64,000 bases of DNA from Gaiellasilicea sp963705515 (GCA_963705515.1 CAVPJV010000002.1:186001-250000); one strand, 5' to 3'. Shown: positions 9,572 to 18,972, counted from the first letter of the stretch. Numbers and translations are program-made. The notes: generated from the letters alone by a model not told the origin.

Positions 9572-11623
9572 GTGGGGATGACGATCCTCGAGGGCTCGAC
9601 CTTCTGCATCTGCGACGAGATCGGCGACCTCGACGGCCGCACCAGCGGGTTCTTCACCGAGGACACCCGTTTCCTCTCCCGGCTCGAGCTCCGCGTCAAC
9701 GGAGCCCGGCCGCTGCTGCTCTCGTCGGGAACGATCGAGTACTTCTCGGCGGCCTTCTACCTTCGTAATCCCGTCACGGACGGACTCGTCCAGAACTCGC
9801 TCTCGATCGCGCGCGAGCGCTTCGTAGGCGACGGCATGCAGGACCACCTCGTGGTCCGGAACGAGACCGCGGCGCCGCTTCGCTTCGAGCTCGCGCTCGA
9901 CGTCGGCACGGACTTCGCAGACATCATCTCGGTCAAGGAGCACGACTTCGCCCTCGGCGATCCGCTGCACGCACGGCCGCTTCCCCCGCCGGCAGCAATC
10001 CGCGACGACGGCGCCAACCAGCTCGTCCTCGAGGAGCAGGCCGGCCGCGCCAAGACACAGGTGCTGCTCTCGCGGGCCGGCGAGATCGAGGGCTCGCGGG
10101 TCCGCTTCGCGCTCGAGCTCGGGCCGCGCGAGCGGTGGGACCTCCGCGTCGATGTCGTCGCCTCGCTCGACGGCGAGGAATCGCTGCCGCTCGTGGTCGA
10201 GCGCCGCTTCGGCGAGGGGCGCGCGCATGTGCAGGCATCGCTCGACGCCTGGCACCTCCAGGTACCGCGGCTGCGCACCTCTCACGACGGGCTCGCACGC
10301 TCGTTCTCGCAGTCGGTCGCCGATCTCGCCGCGCTGCGGATGCGGACAGACGGCGGCATCGGGATGCTCCCGGCGGCCGGGATGCCGTGGTTCATGACCG
10401 TCTTCGGTCGTGACACGCTGATCACGAGCCTGCAGACGATGCTGCTCGGCCCGGAGCTCGCGACGGCCTCCCTCGACGCGCTCGCGGCACTGCAAGCTCG
10501 CGAGGACGACCCCTCGATCGACGCCGAGCCGGGCAAGATCCTGCACGAGCTGCGCCGCGGCCGGGCCGCTGAGACCTGGTTCGGCACCTACTACGGAACC
10601 GTTGATGCAACGCCGCTCTTCCTGATCCTGCTCTCCGAGGTCTGGCGCTGGAGCGCCGACCCTGCAATTGTCGAGCGGCTGCGCGAGCCGGCGCTGGCCG
10701 CGCTGCGCTGGATCGACGAGTGCGGCGACCGCGACGGCGACGGGTTCGTCGAGTACGAGCGGCGGACGCCGCGGGGGCTCGAGAACCAGTCCTGGAAGGA
10801 CTCCGGCGACTCGCAGCGCTTCCACGACGGCCGGTTCGCGAAGGCCCCGATCGCACCGGTCGAGGTGCAGGGCTACGTCTACGACGCGAAGCTGCGGACC
10901 GCCGAGCTCGCCCGCGCAGTCTGGCGTGACGACGCGCTCGCAACCCGCCTCGAGGCGGAGGCTGCAGTGCTGCGGCGCCGCTTCGACGAGCAGTTCTGGG
11001 TCGAGGAGTGGGGCGGCTACTACGCGCTTGCACTCGACGGGGACAAGCAGCGGGTCGACTCGCTCTGCTCGAACATCGGCCACCTGCTCTGGAGCGGGAT
11101 CGTTCCCCCGGAGCGTGTCGACACGATTGCGGGCCGCCTGATGAGCGGCGAGCTGTGGTCGGGCTGGGGGATCCGCACGATGTCGACGGGGGACGCGGCC
11201 TACAACCCGCTCACGTACCACAACGGGACCGTCTGGCCCCACGACACGTCCCTCGGCGCCTGGGGCCTGGCGCGGAGCGGCCATGCCGGCGACGTCGACC
11301 GGATCGCACGGACGCTGTTCCAGGCCGCCCGCTACTTCGGGTGGTCGCTGCCTGAGGTCTTCGCGGGCTTCCGTCGCGACGAGACGCCGTTCCCGATCGC
11401 GTATCCGACCGCTGCCCGACCGCAGGCGTGGGCCGCCGGCACACCCGTGCTGATGCTGCGTTTGGTGCTCGGCCTCGAGCCCGATCCTCACTCGGGTGTG
11501 CTCGGCACCGCCGCCACGGCGCTCGAGTGGCTGGACGGGCTCGAGCTCAACGGCGTCCGTGCGCTCGGGCGCTCGTGGCGCATCGTCGTTGCGGGTGGTC
11601 GCGTCAGCGCGGAGACTGCCTGA
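9572..11623 (+). CDS. Glycogen debranching-like enzyme (amylo-alpha-1,6-glucosidase family)
   Basis: A 683-residue cytoplasmic enzyme with the N-terminal beta-sandwich found in bacterial glycogen-debranching-like proteins (MTILEGSTFCICDEIGDLDG; the Pfam GDE_N_bis type). An (alpha/alpha)6 barrel follows from about residue 240 (GMLPAAGMPWFMTVFGRDTL, GTYYGTVDATPLF, GWGIRTMSTGDAAYNP, YHNGTVWPHDTSL). It is a GH63/GH133-related alpha-glucosidase expected to act on branched alpha-glucans or trehalose-like sugars. The start may be GTG 9572 or ATG 9578. It begins 7 bp after the SDR gene, and a glycosyltransferase starts one base after its stop, so it probably shares an operon with sugar-polymer genes. 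Confidence 0.88.
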   Translation: MGMTILEGSTFCICDEIGDLDGRTSGFFTEDTRFLSRLELRVNGARPLLLSSGTIEYFSAAFYLRNPVTDGLVQNSLSIARERFVGDGMQDHLVVRNETAAPLRFELALDVGTDFADIISVKEHDFALGDPLHARPLPPPAAIRDDGANQLVLEEQAGRAKTQVLLSRAGEIEGSRVRFALELGPRERWDLRVDVVASLDGEESLPLVVERRFGEGRAHVQASLDAWHLQVPRLRTSHDGLARSFSQSVADLAALRMRTDGGIGMLPAAGMPWFMTVFGRDTLITSLQTMLLGPELATASLDALAALQAREDDPSIDAEPGKILHELRRGRAAETWFGTYYGTVDATPLFLILLSEVWRWSADPAIVERLREPALAALRWIDECGDRDGDGFVEYERRTPRGLENQSWKDSGDSQRFHDGRFAKAPIAPVEVQGYVYDAKLRTAELARAVWRDDALATRLEAEAAVLRRRFDEQFWVEEWGGYYALALDGDKQRVDSLCSNIGHLLWSGIVPPERVDTIAGRLMSGELWSGWGIRTMSTGDAAYNPLTYHNGTVWPHDTSLGAWGLARSGHAGDVDRIARTLFQAARYFGWSLPEVFAGFRRDETPFPIAYPTAARPQAWAAGTPVLMLRLVLGLEPDPHSGVLGTAATALEWLDGLELNGVRALGRSWRIVVAGGRVSAETA

Positions 11624-11624
11624 C

Positions 11625-12650
11625 ATGCGCGTCGCCGTCCTCAGCCCGGTCTGGTTCCCCGTGCCTCCCTCGGGCTACGGCGGGATCGAGTGGATCGTTT
11701 CGCTGCTCGCAGACGGACTCGCCGACGCGGGCCACGACGTCACCCTCTTCGCATCGGGCGACTCGCGCACGCGCGCGAAGCTGGCGGCGGTCTTCGAGGA
11801 GGCGCCGAGCGAGCGGATCGGCCAGACCTTCTGGGAGCTCCAGCATGCGCTGAACTGCTTCGCCCGGCACGGCGACTTCGACGTGATCCACGACCACACC
11901 GGCCTCATGGGACTCGCGCTCGGATCGCTGCTGTCGACACCGCTCGTGCACACGGTGCACGGACCGGTCGACGGCCACCCGGGCGACCTCTACGAGCAGG
12001 TGGTACGGATGGCGCCACACACGAAATTGGTCTCGCTCTCGCACAGCCAGCGCGAGCCCCGGCCCCAGTTGCCCTGGATCGCGAACGTGCCGAACGCGCT
12101 CGACCTCTCCTTCTATCCGTACCACCCGGAGCGGGGCGACTACCTGCTCTTCCTCGGACGGATGAGCCCCGACAAGGGCGCACACCGGGCGGTGACGATC
12201 GCACTCGAGGCAGGTCTGCCGTTGAAGATCGCCGGCAAGTGCGCGGAGCCCGCGGAGCAGGAGTACTTCGACGCCCACGTGCGGCCCCACCTGGGAGGAG
12301 ACCGCGAGTACGTCGGCGAGGTGACCCACGGGGAGAAGGTCGAGCTGCTGCAGCACGCGCGCGCGACCGTCTTCCCGATCTCCTGGCAGGAGCCGTTCGG
12401 GCTCGTGATGATCGAGTCGATGGCCTGCGGGACGCCCGTGATCGCGACTCGCCGTGGCGCGGTGCCGGAGGTGCTCGAGCACGGCCGCACGGGGATCATC
12501 GTCGACGACTGGCGCGAGACCAAGGACGTGCTCGACGCCGCGGATGCGATCGATCCGGCCGTGATGCGACGTGAGGTCGAAGAGCGGTTCACGCCGGAGC
12601 GGATGGTGGCGGACTACGTCGCAGCGTACGAGGCCGCCGCCCCCGCCTGA
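11625..12650 (+). CDS. Glycosyltransferase family 4 protein
   Basis: A 341-residue GT-B fold glycosyltransferase that transfers a sugar from a nucleotide donor. The N-terminal acceptor domain has the glycine-rich loop in PVPPSGYGGIEWIVSLLADG. The C-terminal donor domain has FLGRMSPDKGAHRAV and the EPFGLVMIESMACGTPVIA motif, where the two glutamates of the family's Ex7E site lie. The ATG follows the debranching-enzyme stop by one base. A role in making a glucan, glycogen-like polymer or glycolipid is plausible from the neighbour but not proven. Confidence 0.9.
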   Translation: MRVAVLSPVWFPVPPSGYGGIEWIVSLLADGLADAGHDVTLFASGDSRTRAKLAAVFEEAPSERIGQTFWELQHALNCFARHGDFDVIHDHTGLMGLALGSLLSTPLVHTVHGPVDGHPGDLYEQVVRMAPHTKLVSLSHSQREPRPQLPWIANVPNALDLSFYPYHPERGDYLLFLGRMSPDKGAHRAVTIALEAGLPLKIAGKCAEPAEQEYFDAHVRPHLGGDREYVGEVTHGEKVELLQHARATVFPISWQEPFGLVMIESMACGTPVIATRRGAVPEVLEHGRTGIIVDDWRETKDVLDAADAIDPAVMRREVEERFTPERMVADYVAAYEAAAPA

Positions 12651-13952
12651 ATGCGGCTTCGCTCCCAGTACGACGGCGAGATCCTCAGGCTCGCCATCCC
12701 GGCACTGGGCGCGCTCGCGGCCGAGCCGCTCTACCTCCTCGTCGACACGGCGATCGTCGGCCATCTCGGCCGGCCGCAGCTGGCGGCGCTCGCAGTCGCG
12801 GCGACGGCGCTCAGCGGGCTCTTCGGCATCTTCAACTTCCTCCAGTACGGCACGACAGCGCAGGTGGGACGCGCCTCCGGCGCCGGCGAACAGCGGATCG
12901 CGAACCGGCTCGGCGCGCAGGCGCTCTGGCTCTCGCTGGGCTTCGGATTCGCCGTTGCGATCCTCGTGCTCGCGCTCGCACCACAGATCGCCCGGCTGCT
13001 GGGGGTCGAAGGTGACACCGCCGACTACGCGGTCACCTACATGCGGATCGCATCGCTCGGGCTCCCCTTCGCGTTCCTCGCGCTCGGCGGCCAGGGCTAC
13101 CTGCGCGGCGTCGCCGACCTGCGGACGCCGCTCGTGATCGTGATCGCCGCGAACGCCCTCAACGTCGTGCTCGAGGTGCTCTTCGTCTACGGGTTCGACT
13201 GGGGGATCGAGGGCTCGGCGTGGGGCACCGTGATCGCGCAGGTCGGGATGGGGGTCGCCTTCATCGTCGTCATCCTCCGCGCCGCTCACGGCGACGCGCG
13301 GCCGGTTCTGGAGCTGATGCGGCGCTTGCTCCTGATCGGGCGCTACCTCTTCGTGCGCACCGCGTCCCTGCTCGCCGCCTTCACGCTCGCCGGCGCCGTG
13401 GTCGCCCGCTTCGGCGACGCCTCCCTCGCGGCGCACCAGATCGCGTTCCAGCTCTGGATTTTCCTCGCCTTCGTCCTCGACGCGATCGCGATCGCCGGCC
13501 AGGTGATCGTCGGCCGCGGCCTCGGAGCCGGGGACACCGAGCGAGCGTGGGAGGCGAGCGTCCGGATGATCTGGCTCTCGGTCTCTGCCGGCGTCCTCTT
13601 CGGCGCCGTCATGCTCGCCCTGCAGGGCGTCCTGCCATACGCGTTCACGAGCGACGAGCTCGTGATCGAGCGGACGCAGGAGATCTGGATCCTCTTCGCG
13701 CTGATGCAGCCGCTGAACGGCGCCGTCTTCGCGCTCGACGGGATCCTGATCGGAGCGAGCGACGGCCGCTTCCTGATGTGGTCGATGGTGGCGGCGTTCG
13801 CAGTGTGCGCCGTCGGGTGCCTCGCCGCCCTTGCATTCGACTGGGGGATCGTCGGTGTCTGGGCCTCGCTCTTCCTCCTGATCTGCGTGCGGCTCGGCCT
13901 GATGCTGTGGCGCTTCTCGGGCCGCCGCTGGCTCGTCACGGGCTGGGCGTGA
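12651..13952 (+). CDS. MATE family efflux transporter (DinF-like)
   Basis: A 433-residue multidrug and toxic-compound extrusion transporter, an ion-coupled exporter with about 12 membrane helices. Family signatures include LAIPALGALAAEPLYLLVD, AIVGHLGRPQLAALAVA and the symmetric second half beginning near residue 235. The pattern LVDTAIVGHLG is close to the DinF subfamily. It starts directly after the stop of the glycosyltransferase gene with no gap, so it is transcribed with it. It ends 6 bp before a convergent gene. The substrate is unknown. Confidence 0.92.
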   Translation: MRLRSQYDGEILRLAIPALGALAAEPLYLLVDTAIVGHLGRPQLAALAVAATALSGLFGIFNFLQYGTTAQVGRASGAGEQRIANRLGAQALWLSLGFGFAVAILVLALAPQIARLLGVEGDTADYAVTYMRIASLGLPFAFLALGGQGYLRGVADLRTPLVIVIAANALNVVLEVLFVYGFDWGIEGSAWGTVIAQVGMGVAFIVVILRAAHGDARPVLELMRRLLLIGRYLFVRTASLLAAFTLAGAVVARFGDASLAAHQIAFQLWIFLAFVLDAIAIAGQVIVGRGLGAGDTERAWEASVRMIWLSVSAGVLFGAVMLALQGVLPYAFTSDELVIERTQEIWILFALMQPLNGAVFALDGILIGASDGRFLMWSMVAAFAVCAVGCLAALAFDWGIVGVWASLFLLICVRLGLMLWRFSGRRWLVTGWA

Positions 13953-13958
13953 GCGGGC

Positions 13959-14351
13959 TCAGTCCCAGCGGTACCAGCGCTCGCAGCGCATCCAGGCACT
14001 GACCCGCGCCGCTTCACGGTTCCGGAAGCGGTGGCCCTGATAGCGGAGCGCGAGCCGGTCGATGTCGGCGAGCTCCGGGTCGTCCTCGAGCCGCTCGACC
14101 ACGCCGGTGAGGGTGACGTGTGTGTACCAGTCGTCCACGTCGAGGACGCTCAGCGACACACGTGGATCGCGCCGGATGTGGCCGAGCCGCGCACGTGTCG
14201 CGGCCATGTTCAGCAGGATCAGCCCGTCGACGAGGTCGTACCAGGTCGCGACGGAGTGCGGTGAGCCGTCGGGACGGACCGTCGCCACGACGGCCGGGTT
14301 CGGCTTCCGGAGGAACTCCTCGATCTCGGGCGGGATCGGCGCCGGGGGCAT
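13959..14351 (-). CDS. Pyridoxamine 5'-phosphate oxidase-like / F420-type split-barrel protein
   Basis: A 130-residue split beta-barrel protein of the PPOX class. Features are an N-terminal helix (EIEEFLRKPNPAVVATV), VRPDGSPHSVATWYDLVDG and DPRVSLSVLD, which are seen in actinobacterial F420- or flavin-dependent oxidoreductases. The closing HRFRNREAARVSAWM resembles members that bind deazaflavin F420 or FMN. The reaction cannot be assigned. It lies 2 bp downstream of the MBL-hydrolase gene on the same strand and converges with the MATE gene. Confidence 0.8.
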   Translation of the reverse strand: MPPAPIPPEIEEFLRKPNPAVVATVRPDGSPHSVATWYDLVDGLILLNMAATRARLGHIRRDPRVSLSVLDVDDWYTHVTLTGVVERLEDDPELADIDRLALRYQGHRFRNREAARVSAWMRCERWYRWD

Positions 14352-14353
14352 CG

Positions 14354-15197
14354 CTACTTGCCCTCACGCAGGTCCCAGTAACGGCGAAGCCCCGCGTACG
14401 ACTGCCAGAACGGCATCGCGCGGTCGTACCGGTCCGCCTCTTCCGGTGGCAGGTCGGCCCTCGCGGCGGCGACGAACTCCGTTTCGGACGCGCCCTCCTC
14501 GACGCGCGTCGCCCACGCGTCGAGCCGCTCGCGCAACTCGCCGAGGTGGCGGCTGACGTCCTCCGCGAGCCCGAAGTGGATCAGCGCCAGGCGCTCGGGC
14601 ACGCGCCGCTCGATCTGTTCCAGCGTCCGGTACCAGGCCTCGACGTCGACATCCGGCGGCGGCGTCGGCGGCAGCACGGAGCGGCTCGGCAGGATCCGGA
14701 CGCCGGCGGCGTCGCCCGCGTAAAGCGTCGTGCCGTCGAAGTAGCAGACGTGGTGCGAGGCGTGACCGGGCGAAACGAAGACCTCGAGGCCGGCGGCACG
14801 CTCGTCGGCGACATGCAGGTTCCCCGCCGGGACGGGCGCAAGCTCGCCCCAGAGCTCGTCGAAGGCGTCGCCGTAGAGCCGTCGCGCGCTCCGCTCGAGC
14901 CGCGAGGGGTCGAGCAGGTGCGGCGCGCCGACCTCGGAGACCCAGACCCTCAGCCCGGGGTGCTCGCGGACGAGCGTGCCGGCCGCGCCGGCGTGGTCGA
15001 GGTGGATGTGCGAGAGGAGCAGGTTCTGGATGTCGCCGAAGCGCGACGCCGCGCTCCGCGAGCCCGTCCTTCAGCGCCGGGATGCAGCTCGAGGGCCCGC
15101 AATCGAAGAGGGACAGTCCCTCGGGCGTGTCCAGCAGGTACACCCCGACCGTCCGGGCCGCGCCGCCGTGGAGCAGGTCGATCGGCTCGCCTTGCAA
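14354..15197 (-). CDS. MBL-fold metallohydrolase (frameshift near 15048)
   Basis: A metallo-beta-lactamase-fold hydrolase of about 280 residues, probably binding two metal ions. After the frame change it has the zinc motif SHIHLDHAGAAG, then PGHASHHVCYF and YAGDAAGVRI, and the C-terminal LALIHFG. This order is typical of glyoxalase II-like and lactonase-like members. One frame carries the first 50 residues (GVYLLDTPEGLSLFDCGPSS) and a second carries the rest, implying a one-base error near 15048. The start appears to be TTG 15197, the only suitable codon after the preceding stop. It follows the cystathionine gamma-synthase gene on the same strand by 7 bp. Confidence 0.8.
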
Positions 15198-15204
15198 CAG
15201 ACTG

Positions 15205-16350
15205 TTACTTGGCGTGGGCGGCGGCGGGGACGAGCGCGGCGCTGAGATCGGCGATCAGGTCGTCGACCGACTCGATTCCGACCGAGAGCCGGATCAGGTT
15301 CCGCGGTGCGGCGAACGGCGCGTCGGCGGTCGAGGCGTGCGTCATCCGCGCGGGATGCTCGATCATGCTCTCGACGCCGCCGAGCGACTCGGCGAGCTGG
15401 AAGAGCTTCGTTCTCGCGACCAGCTCGACGGCGGTCTCCTCGGTGTCGACGAGGAAGGAGATCATCCCGCCGAAGTCCCGCATCTGCCGCTTCGCGATCT
15501 CGTGGCCGGGGTGCGAGGGGAGCCCCGGGTAGAGCACCTGCTCGACGCCCGGCTGCTGCTCGAGCCAGCCGGCGATCGCGCGGGCGTTCTCGCAGTGCTG
15601 GCGCATCCGGACGGCGAGCGTCTTGATCCCGCGCAGGACGAGCCAGGAGTCGAACGGCCCCGGCACGGCGCCGAGCGACTTCTGCAGGAAGGTGAGGCGC
15701 TCGGCGATCGTCGGGTCGTTGGTGCCGACGAAGCCGCCGACGACGTCGGAGTGGCCGCCGAGGTACTTCGTCGTCGAGTGGACGACGGCGTCGGCGCCGA
15801 GGTCGAGCGGGTTCTGCAGGTACGGGGTCGCGAATGTGTTGTCGACGACGAGGATCGCGCCGACCGCATGGGCCGCCTCGGCGGCGGCGCGGATGTCGAC
15901 GACGTTCAGCAGCGGGTTCGACGGGCTCTCGATCCAGACCATGCGCGTGTTCCCGTCCAGGTGGCCCGCGAGGTTCGAGAACTCGGGCGCCGGCAGGTAG
16001 TCGAAGACGTAGCCCTTCGGCTCGTAGACCTGCGAGGTCATCCGGTAGACGCCGCCGTAGACATCGGCGATCAGGACGACGCGCTCACCCGGGTTGACGA
16101 GGTGCATCAGCGTCGTCGTCGCGCCGAGCCCGGACGAGAACGCGATTCCGTGCTCGGCGTTCTCGAGCGACGCGAGCGCGGTCTGCAGCGCCGAGCGGGT
16201 CGGGTTCGCCACGCGTGCGTAGTCGTAGCCCTTGTGGACGCCGACGGCCTCCTGCACGTACGTCGACGTCTGGTAGATCGGCGTCACGATCGCGCCGGTC
16301 GCCGGATCGGGCTCCTGGCCCTCGTGGATGGCTCGCGTCTCGAAGTCCAT
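15205..16350 (-). CDS. metB: Cystathionine gamma-synthase / gamma-lyase family PLP enzyme
   Basis: A 381-residue PLP-dependent trans-sulfuration enzyme. The N-terminus is MDFETRAIHEGQEPDPATGA. The PLP-anchoring lysine is K195 in AVVHSTTKYLGGHSD, and other signatures are SSGLGATTTLMHL and WIESPSNPLLNVVDI. C-terminal SLGGVESMIEHPARMTHAS is shared by gamma-synthases and gamma-lyases, so the direction (homoserine ester to cystathionine, or cystathionine breakdown) is not settled by sequence. The gene abuts the YcaQ-like gene, whose stop lies one base before its ATG. A TAGCAT hexamer 10 nt upstream, inside that gene, could be an internal promoter. Confidence 0.88.
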   Translation of the reverse strand: MDFETRAIHEGQEPDPATGAIVTPIYQTSTYVQEAVGVHKGYDYARVANPTRSALQTALASLENAEHGIAFSSGLGATTTLMHLVNPGERVVLIADVYGGVYRMTSQVYEPKGYVFDYLPAPEFSNLAGHLDGNTRMVWIESPSNPLLNVVDIRAAAEAAHAVGAILVVDNTFATPYLQNPLDLGADAVVHSTTKYLGGHSDVVGGFVGTNDPTIAERLTFLQKSLGAVPGPFDSWLVLRGIKTLAVRMRQHCENARAIAGWLEQQPGVEQVLYPGLPSHPGHEIAKRQMRDFGGMISFLVDTEETAVELVARTKLFQLAESLGGVESMIEHPARMTHASTADAPFAAPRNLIRLSVGIESVDDLIADLSAALVPAAAHAK

Positions 16351-17352
16351 CTACCGGCTGATGCTAGCGCCGAGCCAGCCCGCGAGGTCGTCGAGGGCCT
16401 CGTCGACGCGGGACGTGTCGCCCCAGGCGCCGAGCAGCTCGAGCGTCCCGGTCTTGCGGTCGAAGAACGGCTCGGCGCGGCCGACGAGCTCGTCGCCGAC
16501 GAGGAGGGGGAGCACGTAGTAGCCGTACTCGCGCTTCGCCTTGGGCACGAACATCTCCAGCCGGTAGCGGAAGCCCCAGAGCGCCTCGGCGCGGGCGCGG
16601 TCGTAGACGAGGCGGTCGAAGGGGGAGAGGAGGACGGCGCGGTCGGGGACGGGGCCGTCGACCGCGTCCGGGTGGACCATCCACTCGCCCCGCACGAGCT
16701 GCACGCCCTGCGTGCGGAGACGCCGTTCCTCCCGGAGCCGCTGGCCCTTGGCGACCGAGACCGTCTCGGTCTCCGGCCACCAGCGCGACGTCAGGTCCCA
16801 GAGCCGCTGGCCGCCCTGGCGGCCGACGACGGTGACCTCGCCGTAGAGGTGGAGCGAGAGGAGCATCAAGCCGACCATGCGCGGGCCCCACCAGCGGTGG
16901 TCGCGCCGCTCCCCCTTCGAGCGGTCCTCGAGGTCGCGGGAGAGGACCGGGCCGTTCTGCTCGATCTCGCGCAGCACGTAACGGCGGAACGCCCGGTTCG
17001 TGGTCAGGAACTCGTGCACCCAGCGGTGGCTCTTCGTGCGCCGTGAGCGGCGGAAGTCCCGGATCCGTGCGCGTACGAGCGGCAGGTCCTCGATCGGGTA
17101 GATGAACGCGTCCCATTCGAAGAGCGCCTTCTCCTCCCAGAGCAGGCGGTCGAGCTCGGCACGGTCGTAGCGCGGACCGAGCCGGCTGTAGAGGACGAGG
17201 TGCTGCGGGCGCTCCACCGGCTGGACGACGTCGATCTGGAGAAAGCCGAGCCGGCGGACGGTCTCGAGCACGCCCGACGCCGAGCCGTCGAGCGCCTGCG
17301 CGCGCACCGCGATCCGCCGCGCCTCCTCCGTGCTGACCGTACGCTGCCGCAT
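16351..17352 (-). CDS. Winged-helix YcaQ-like (crosslink-repair glycosylase family) protein
   Basis: A 333-residue protein of the HTH_42/YcaQ-AlkX family. E. coli YcaQ is a DNA glycosylase that unhooks interstrand crosslinks. The segment LGFLQIDVVQPVERPQHLVL contains the family's two closely spaced glutamines (QIDVVQ), matching the reported QxQ-type catalytic motif region but with a longer spacing. Later landmarks are LFEWDAFIYPIEDLPL, LLSPFDRLVYDR and RLEMFVPKAKREYGYYVLPL. The gene starts one base away from a divergent methyltransferase. A TAGATT element (17366-17361) sits 8 nt before its ATG, suggesting a leaderless transcript. Confidence 0.78.
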   Translation of the reverse strand: MRQRTVSTEEARRIAVRAQALDGSASGVLETVRRLGFLQIDVVQPVERPQHLVLYSRLGPRYDRAELDRLLWEEKALFEWDAFIYPIEDLPLVRARIRDFRRSRRTKSHRWVHEFLTTNRAFRRYVLREIEQNGPVLSRDLEDRSKGERRDHRWWGPRMVGLMLLSLHLYGEVTVVGRQGGQRLWDLTSRWWPETETVSVAKGQRLREERRLRTQGVQLVRGEWMVHPDAVDGPVPDRAVLLSPFDRLVYDRARAEALWGFRYRLEMFVPKAKREYGYYVLPLLVGDELVGRAEPFFDRKTGTLELLGAWGDTSRVDEALDDLAGWLGASISR

Positions 17353-17366
17353 CGTGCCGCAATCTA
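17340..17366. promoter_or_regulatory. Interlocked divergent promoter elements over two start codons
   Basis: The start codons of the YcaQ-like gene (minus, ATG 17352-17350) and the methyltransferase (plus, GTG 17354-17356) are one base apart. TACGCT (17340-17345) lies 8 nt before the plus-strand GTG, and TAGATT (17366-17361, minus) lies 8 nt before the minus-strand ATG. Each presumed -10 element therefore lies inside the other gene's coding sequence, and both transcripts would be leaderless. No -35 is evident on either side. Confidence 0.4.
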
Positions 17367-18037
17367 CGTTCCTCGAGTTCCTTCGTGAGCAGCTGCCGCC
17401 GGCCCCGGCGCGCGTGCTCGAGGTCGGCTGCGGCCAGGGCGAGCTGACGACGGCGCTGGCGGTCGAGGGCTACGACGTGCTCGGGATCGACCCGGTCGCG
17501 CCCGAGGGCGAGCGCTTCCGCCGGATCCGGCTCGAGGACCTGGAGCCCGCCGAAGGTCTCTACGACGCCGTCGTCGCCTCGCACTCGCTGCACCACGTCC
17601 GAGACCTCGACCACGCGCTCGACCGCATCGTCTCGCTGCTCGGCCCCGGCGGTCTGCTCGTGCTGGACGAGCACGGCTGGGACCTCGCCGACGAGGCGAC
17701 GCTCGATTGGCTCTGGAACCAGAAGCGCGCGCTCGCGTCCGCGGGCCACGGTGAGCCGCCGGCTTCGCTCGAGGCATTCCGGGAGGAGTGGCAGGCCGAG
17801 CATCTCGGCGTGCACGGGTTCGAAACGATGCGGGACGAGGTCTCGAAGCGCTTCGAGGAGCGGGCCTTCGTGCGCACGTCGTTCCTCCACCGGTCGCTCG
17901 GGGGCGTCGCGACGGAGGTGCTCGAGCAGGCGCTGATCGACGCGGGGGCGATCCAGGCGCTCGGGTTCCGCTACGCCGGCGGCGCGCCGCGCACCGGAAA
18001 AGTGCTGAGCGTCACCCGAATCGGGGATCGGAGATGA
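17354..18037 (+). CDS. Class I SAM-dependent methyltransferase
   Basis: A 227-residue methyltransferase. The SAM-binding motif is RVLEVGCGQGELTTAL, followed by DVLGIDPVAPEGERF (acidic residue binding the ribose) and YDAVVASHSLHHVRDLDHAL with LLGPGGLLVLDEHGW, as in UbiE/type-11 methyltransferases. The acceptor is unknown. GTG 17354 is preferred because a TAnnnT element lies 8 nt upstream. A GTG at 17330 is possible but would overlap the divergent gene. It is followed by a 90-bp gap before the sigma factor gene. Confidence 0.82.
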   Translation: MPQSTFLEFLREQLPPAPARVLEVGCGQGELTTALAVEGYDVLGIDPVAPEGERFRRIRLEDLEPAEGLYDAVVASHSLHHVRDLDHALDRIVSLLGPGGLLVLDEHGWDLADEATLDWLWNQKRALASAGHGEPPASLEAFREEWQAEHLGVHGFETMRDEVSKRFEERAFVRTSFLHRSLGGVATEVLEQALIDAGAIQALGFRYAGGAPRTGKVLSVTRIGDRR

Positions 18038-18126
18038 CCTGAACGAGTCTCCAGCAGCGCCGAAAGCCGATCCGATAGGGAGGAAGCGGCACCTTTGCTC
18101 ACTCTCTGCGGAAGGACTCACCCCCG

Positions 18127-18954
18127 ATGGCGGCGACTCTCACCAGCACGGCTCCGACCGGCATGTCCGAGCGGCTCACCACCTCGGAGGCGGAAGCGCT
18201 CTGGCGCACCTGGAAGACCCGCCGGGACACGCGCTCGCGCGACCGGCTCGTGCTCGCCTACGCGCCGATGGTGCGCTACATCGCCTCGCGCAAGCTGCGG
18301 GAGCTGCCGGCCCACTGCGACGTCGACGATCTCGCGTCGGCCGGCCTCGTCGCGCTGCTGGAGACGATCGACCGTTTCGACCCCGCCAAGGGCGCCAGCT
18401 TCGAGCAGTACGCCTGGACACGGGTCGCGGGCGCCCTCATCGACGAGCTGCGCAAGCAGGACTGGGCGTCGCGCTCGGTCCGCCGTGAGGGCCGGCGGAT
18501 CGAACGGGCGCGCGACTTCTTCGTCGCCCGGCACGGGATCCTCCCCACCGACGTCGAGCTCGCAACCGAGCTCGGCACCACCGTCGAAGAGCTGCGGGCG
18601 ACGCTCGCGGACATCGACCGTTCCGACGTCGGCTCGCTGAATGCGCCCGCCCGGGTCGCCGACGACGCCGCTCTGGTCGAGGTCGGCGAGACGATCCAGG
18701 CCCCGGCGGGCGACCACGAGCCCGAGGCGGCGCTCCTCGGGGCCGACCGCAGCGCTGCCGTGCGCGCGGCGATCGAGCGGCTCTCCGAGCGCGAGCGCGA
18801 GGTCCTGGCCCTCGTCCACGTCCAGGAGCTTCCTGGTGTGGAGATCGGCCGCATGCTCGGCGTCAGCGAGTCGCGCGTCTCGCAGATCCTCTCCGGTATC
18901 CGCGGCAAGCTGAAGCACCGGCTCGACACGTACGACGCGGCCGTCGCGGCCTAG
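18127..18954 (+). CDS. RNA polymerase sigma factor, FliA/WhiG type
   Basis: A 275-residue group 3 sigma-70 factor. Region 2 runs from about 40 to 115 (LVLAYAPMVRYIASRKL, CDVDDLASAGLVALLETIDR, FDPAKGASFEQYAWTRVAGA), region 3 follows, and region 4 is near 215-265 (LSEREREVLALVHVQELPGV, ESRVSQILSGIRGKL). The IDELRKQDW turn and the VSQI helix are typical of FliA and WhiG, which direct flagellar or sporulation genes. No flagellar genes are in this window, so its regulon is unknown. ATG 18127 follows a GGAAGGA ribosome-binding site. The upstream GCCGATCCGATA (near 18067) resembles a FliA-type -10, hinting at autoregulation. Confidence 0.88.
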   Translation: MAATLTSTAPTGMSERLTTSEAEALWRTWKTRRDTRSRDRLVLAYAPMVRYIASRKLRELPAHCDVDDLASAGLVALLETIDRFDPAKGASFEQYAWTRVAGALIDELRKQDWASRSVRREGRRIERARDFFVARHGILPTDVELATELGTTVEELRATLADIDRSDVGSLNAPARVADDAALVEVGETIQAPAGDHEPEAALLGADRSAAVRAAIERLSEREREVLALVHVQELPGVEIGRMLGVSESRVSQILSGIRGKLKHRLDTYDAAVAA

Positions 18955-18972
18955 CTGGTCTACGCTCCGCCC

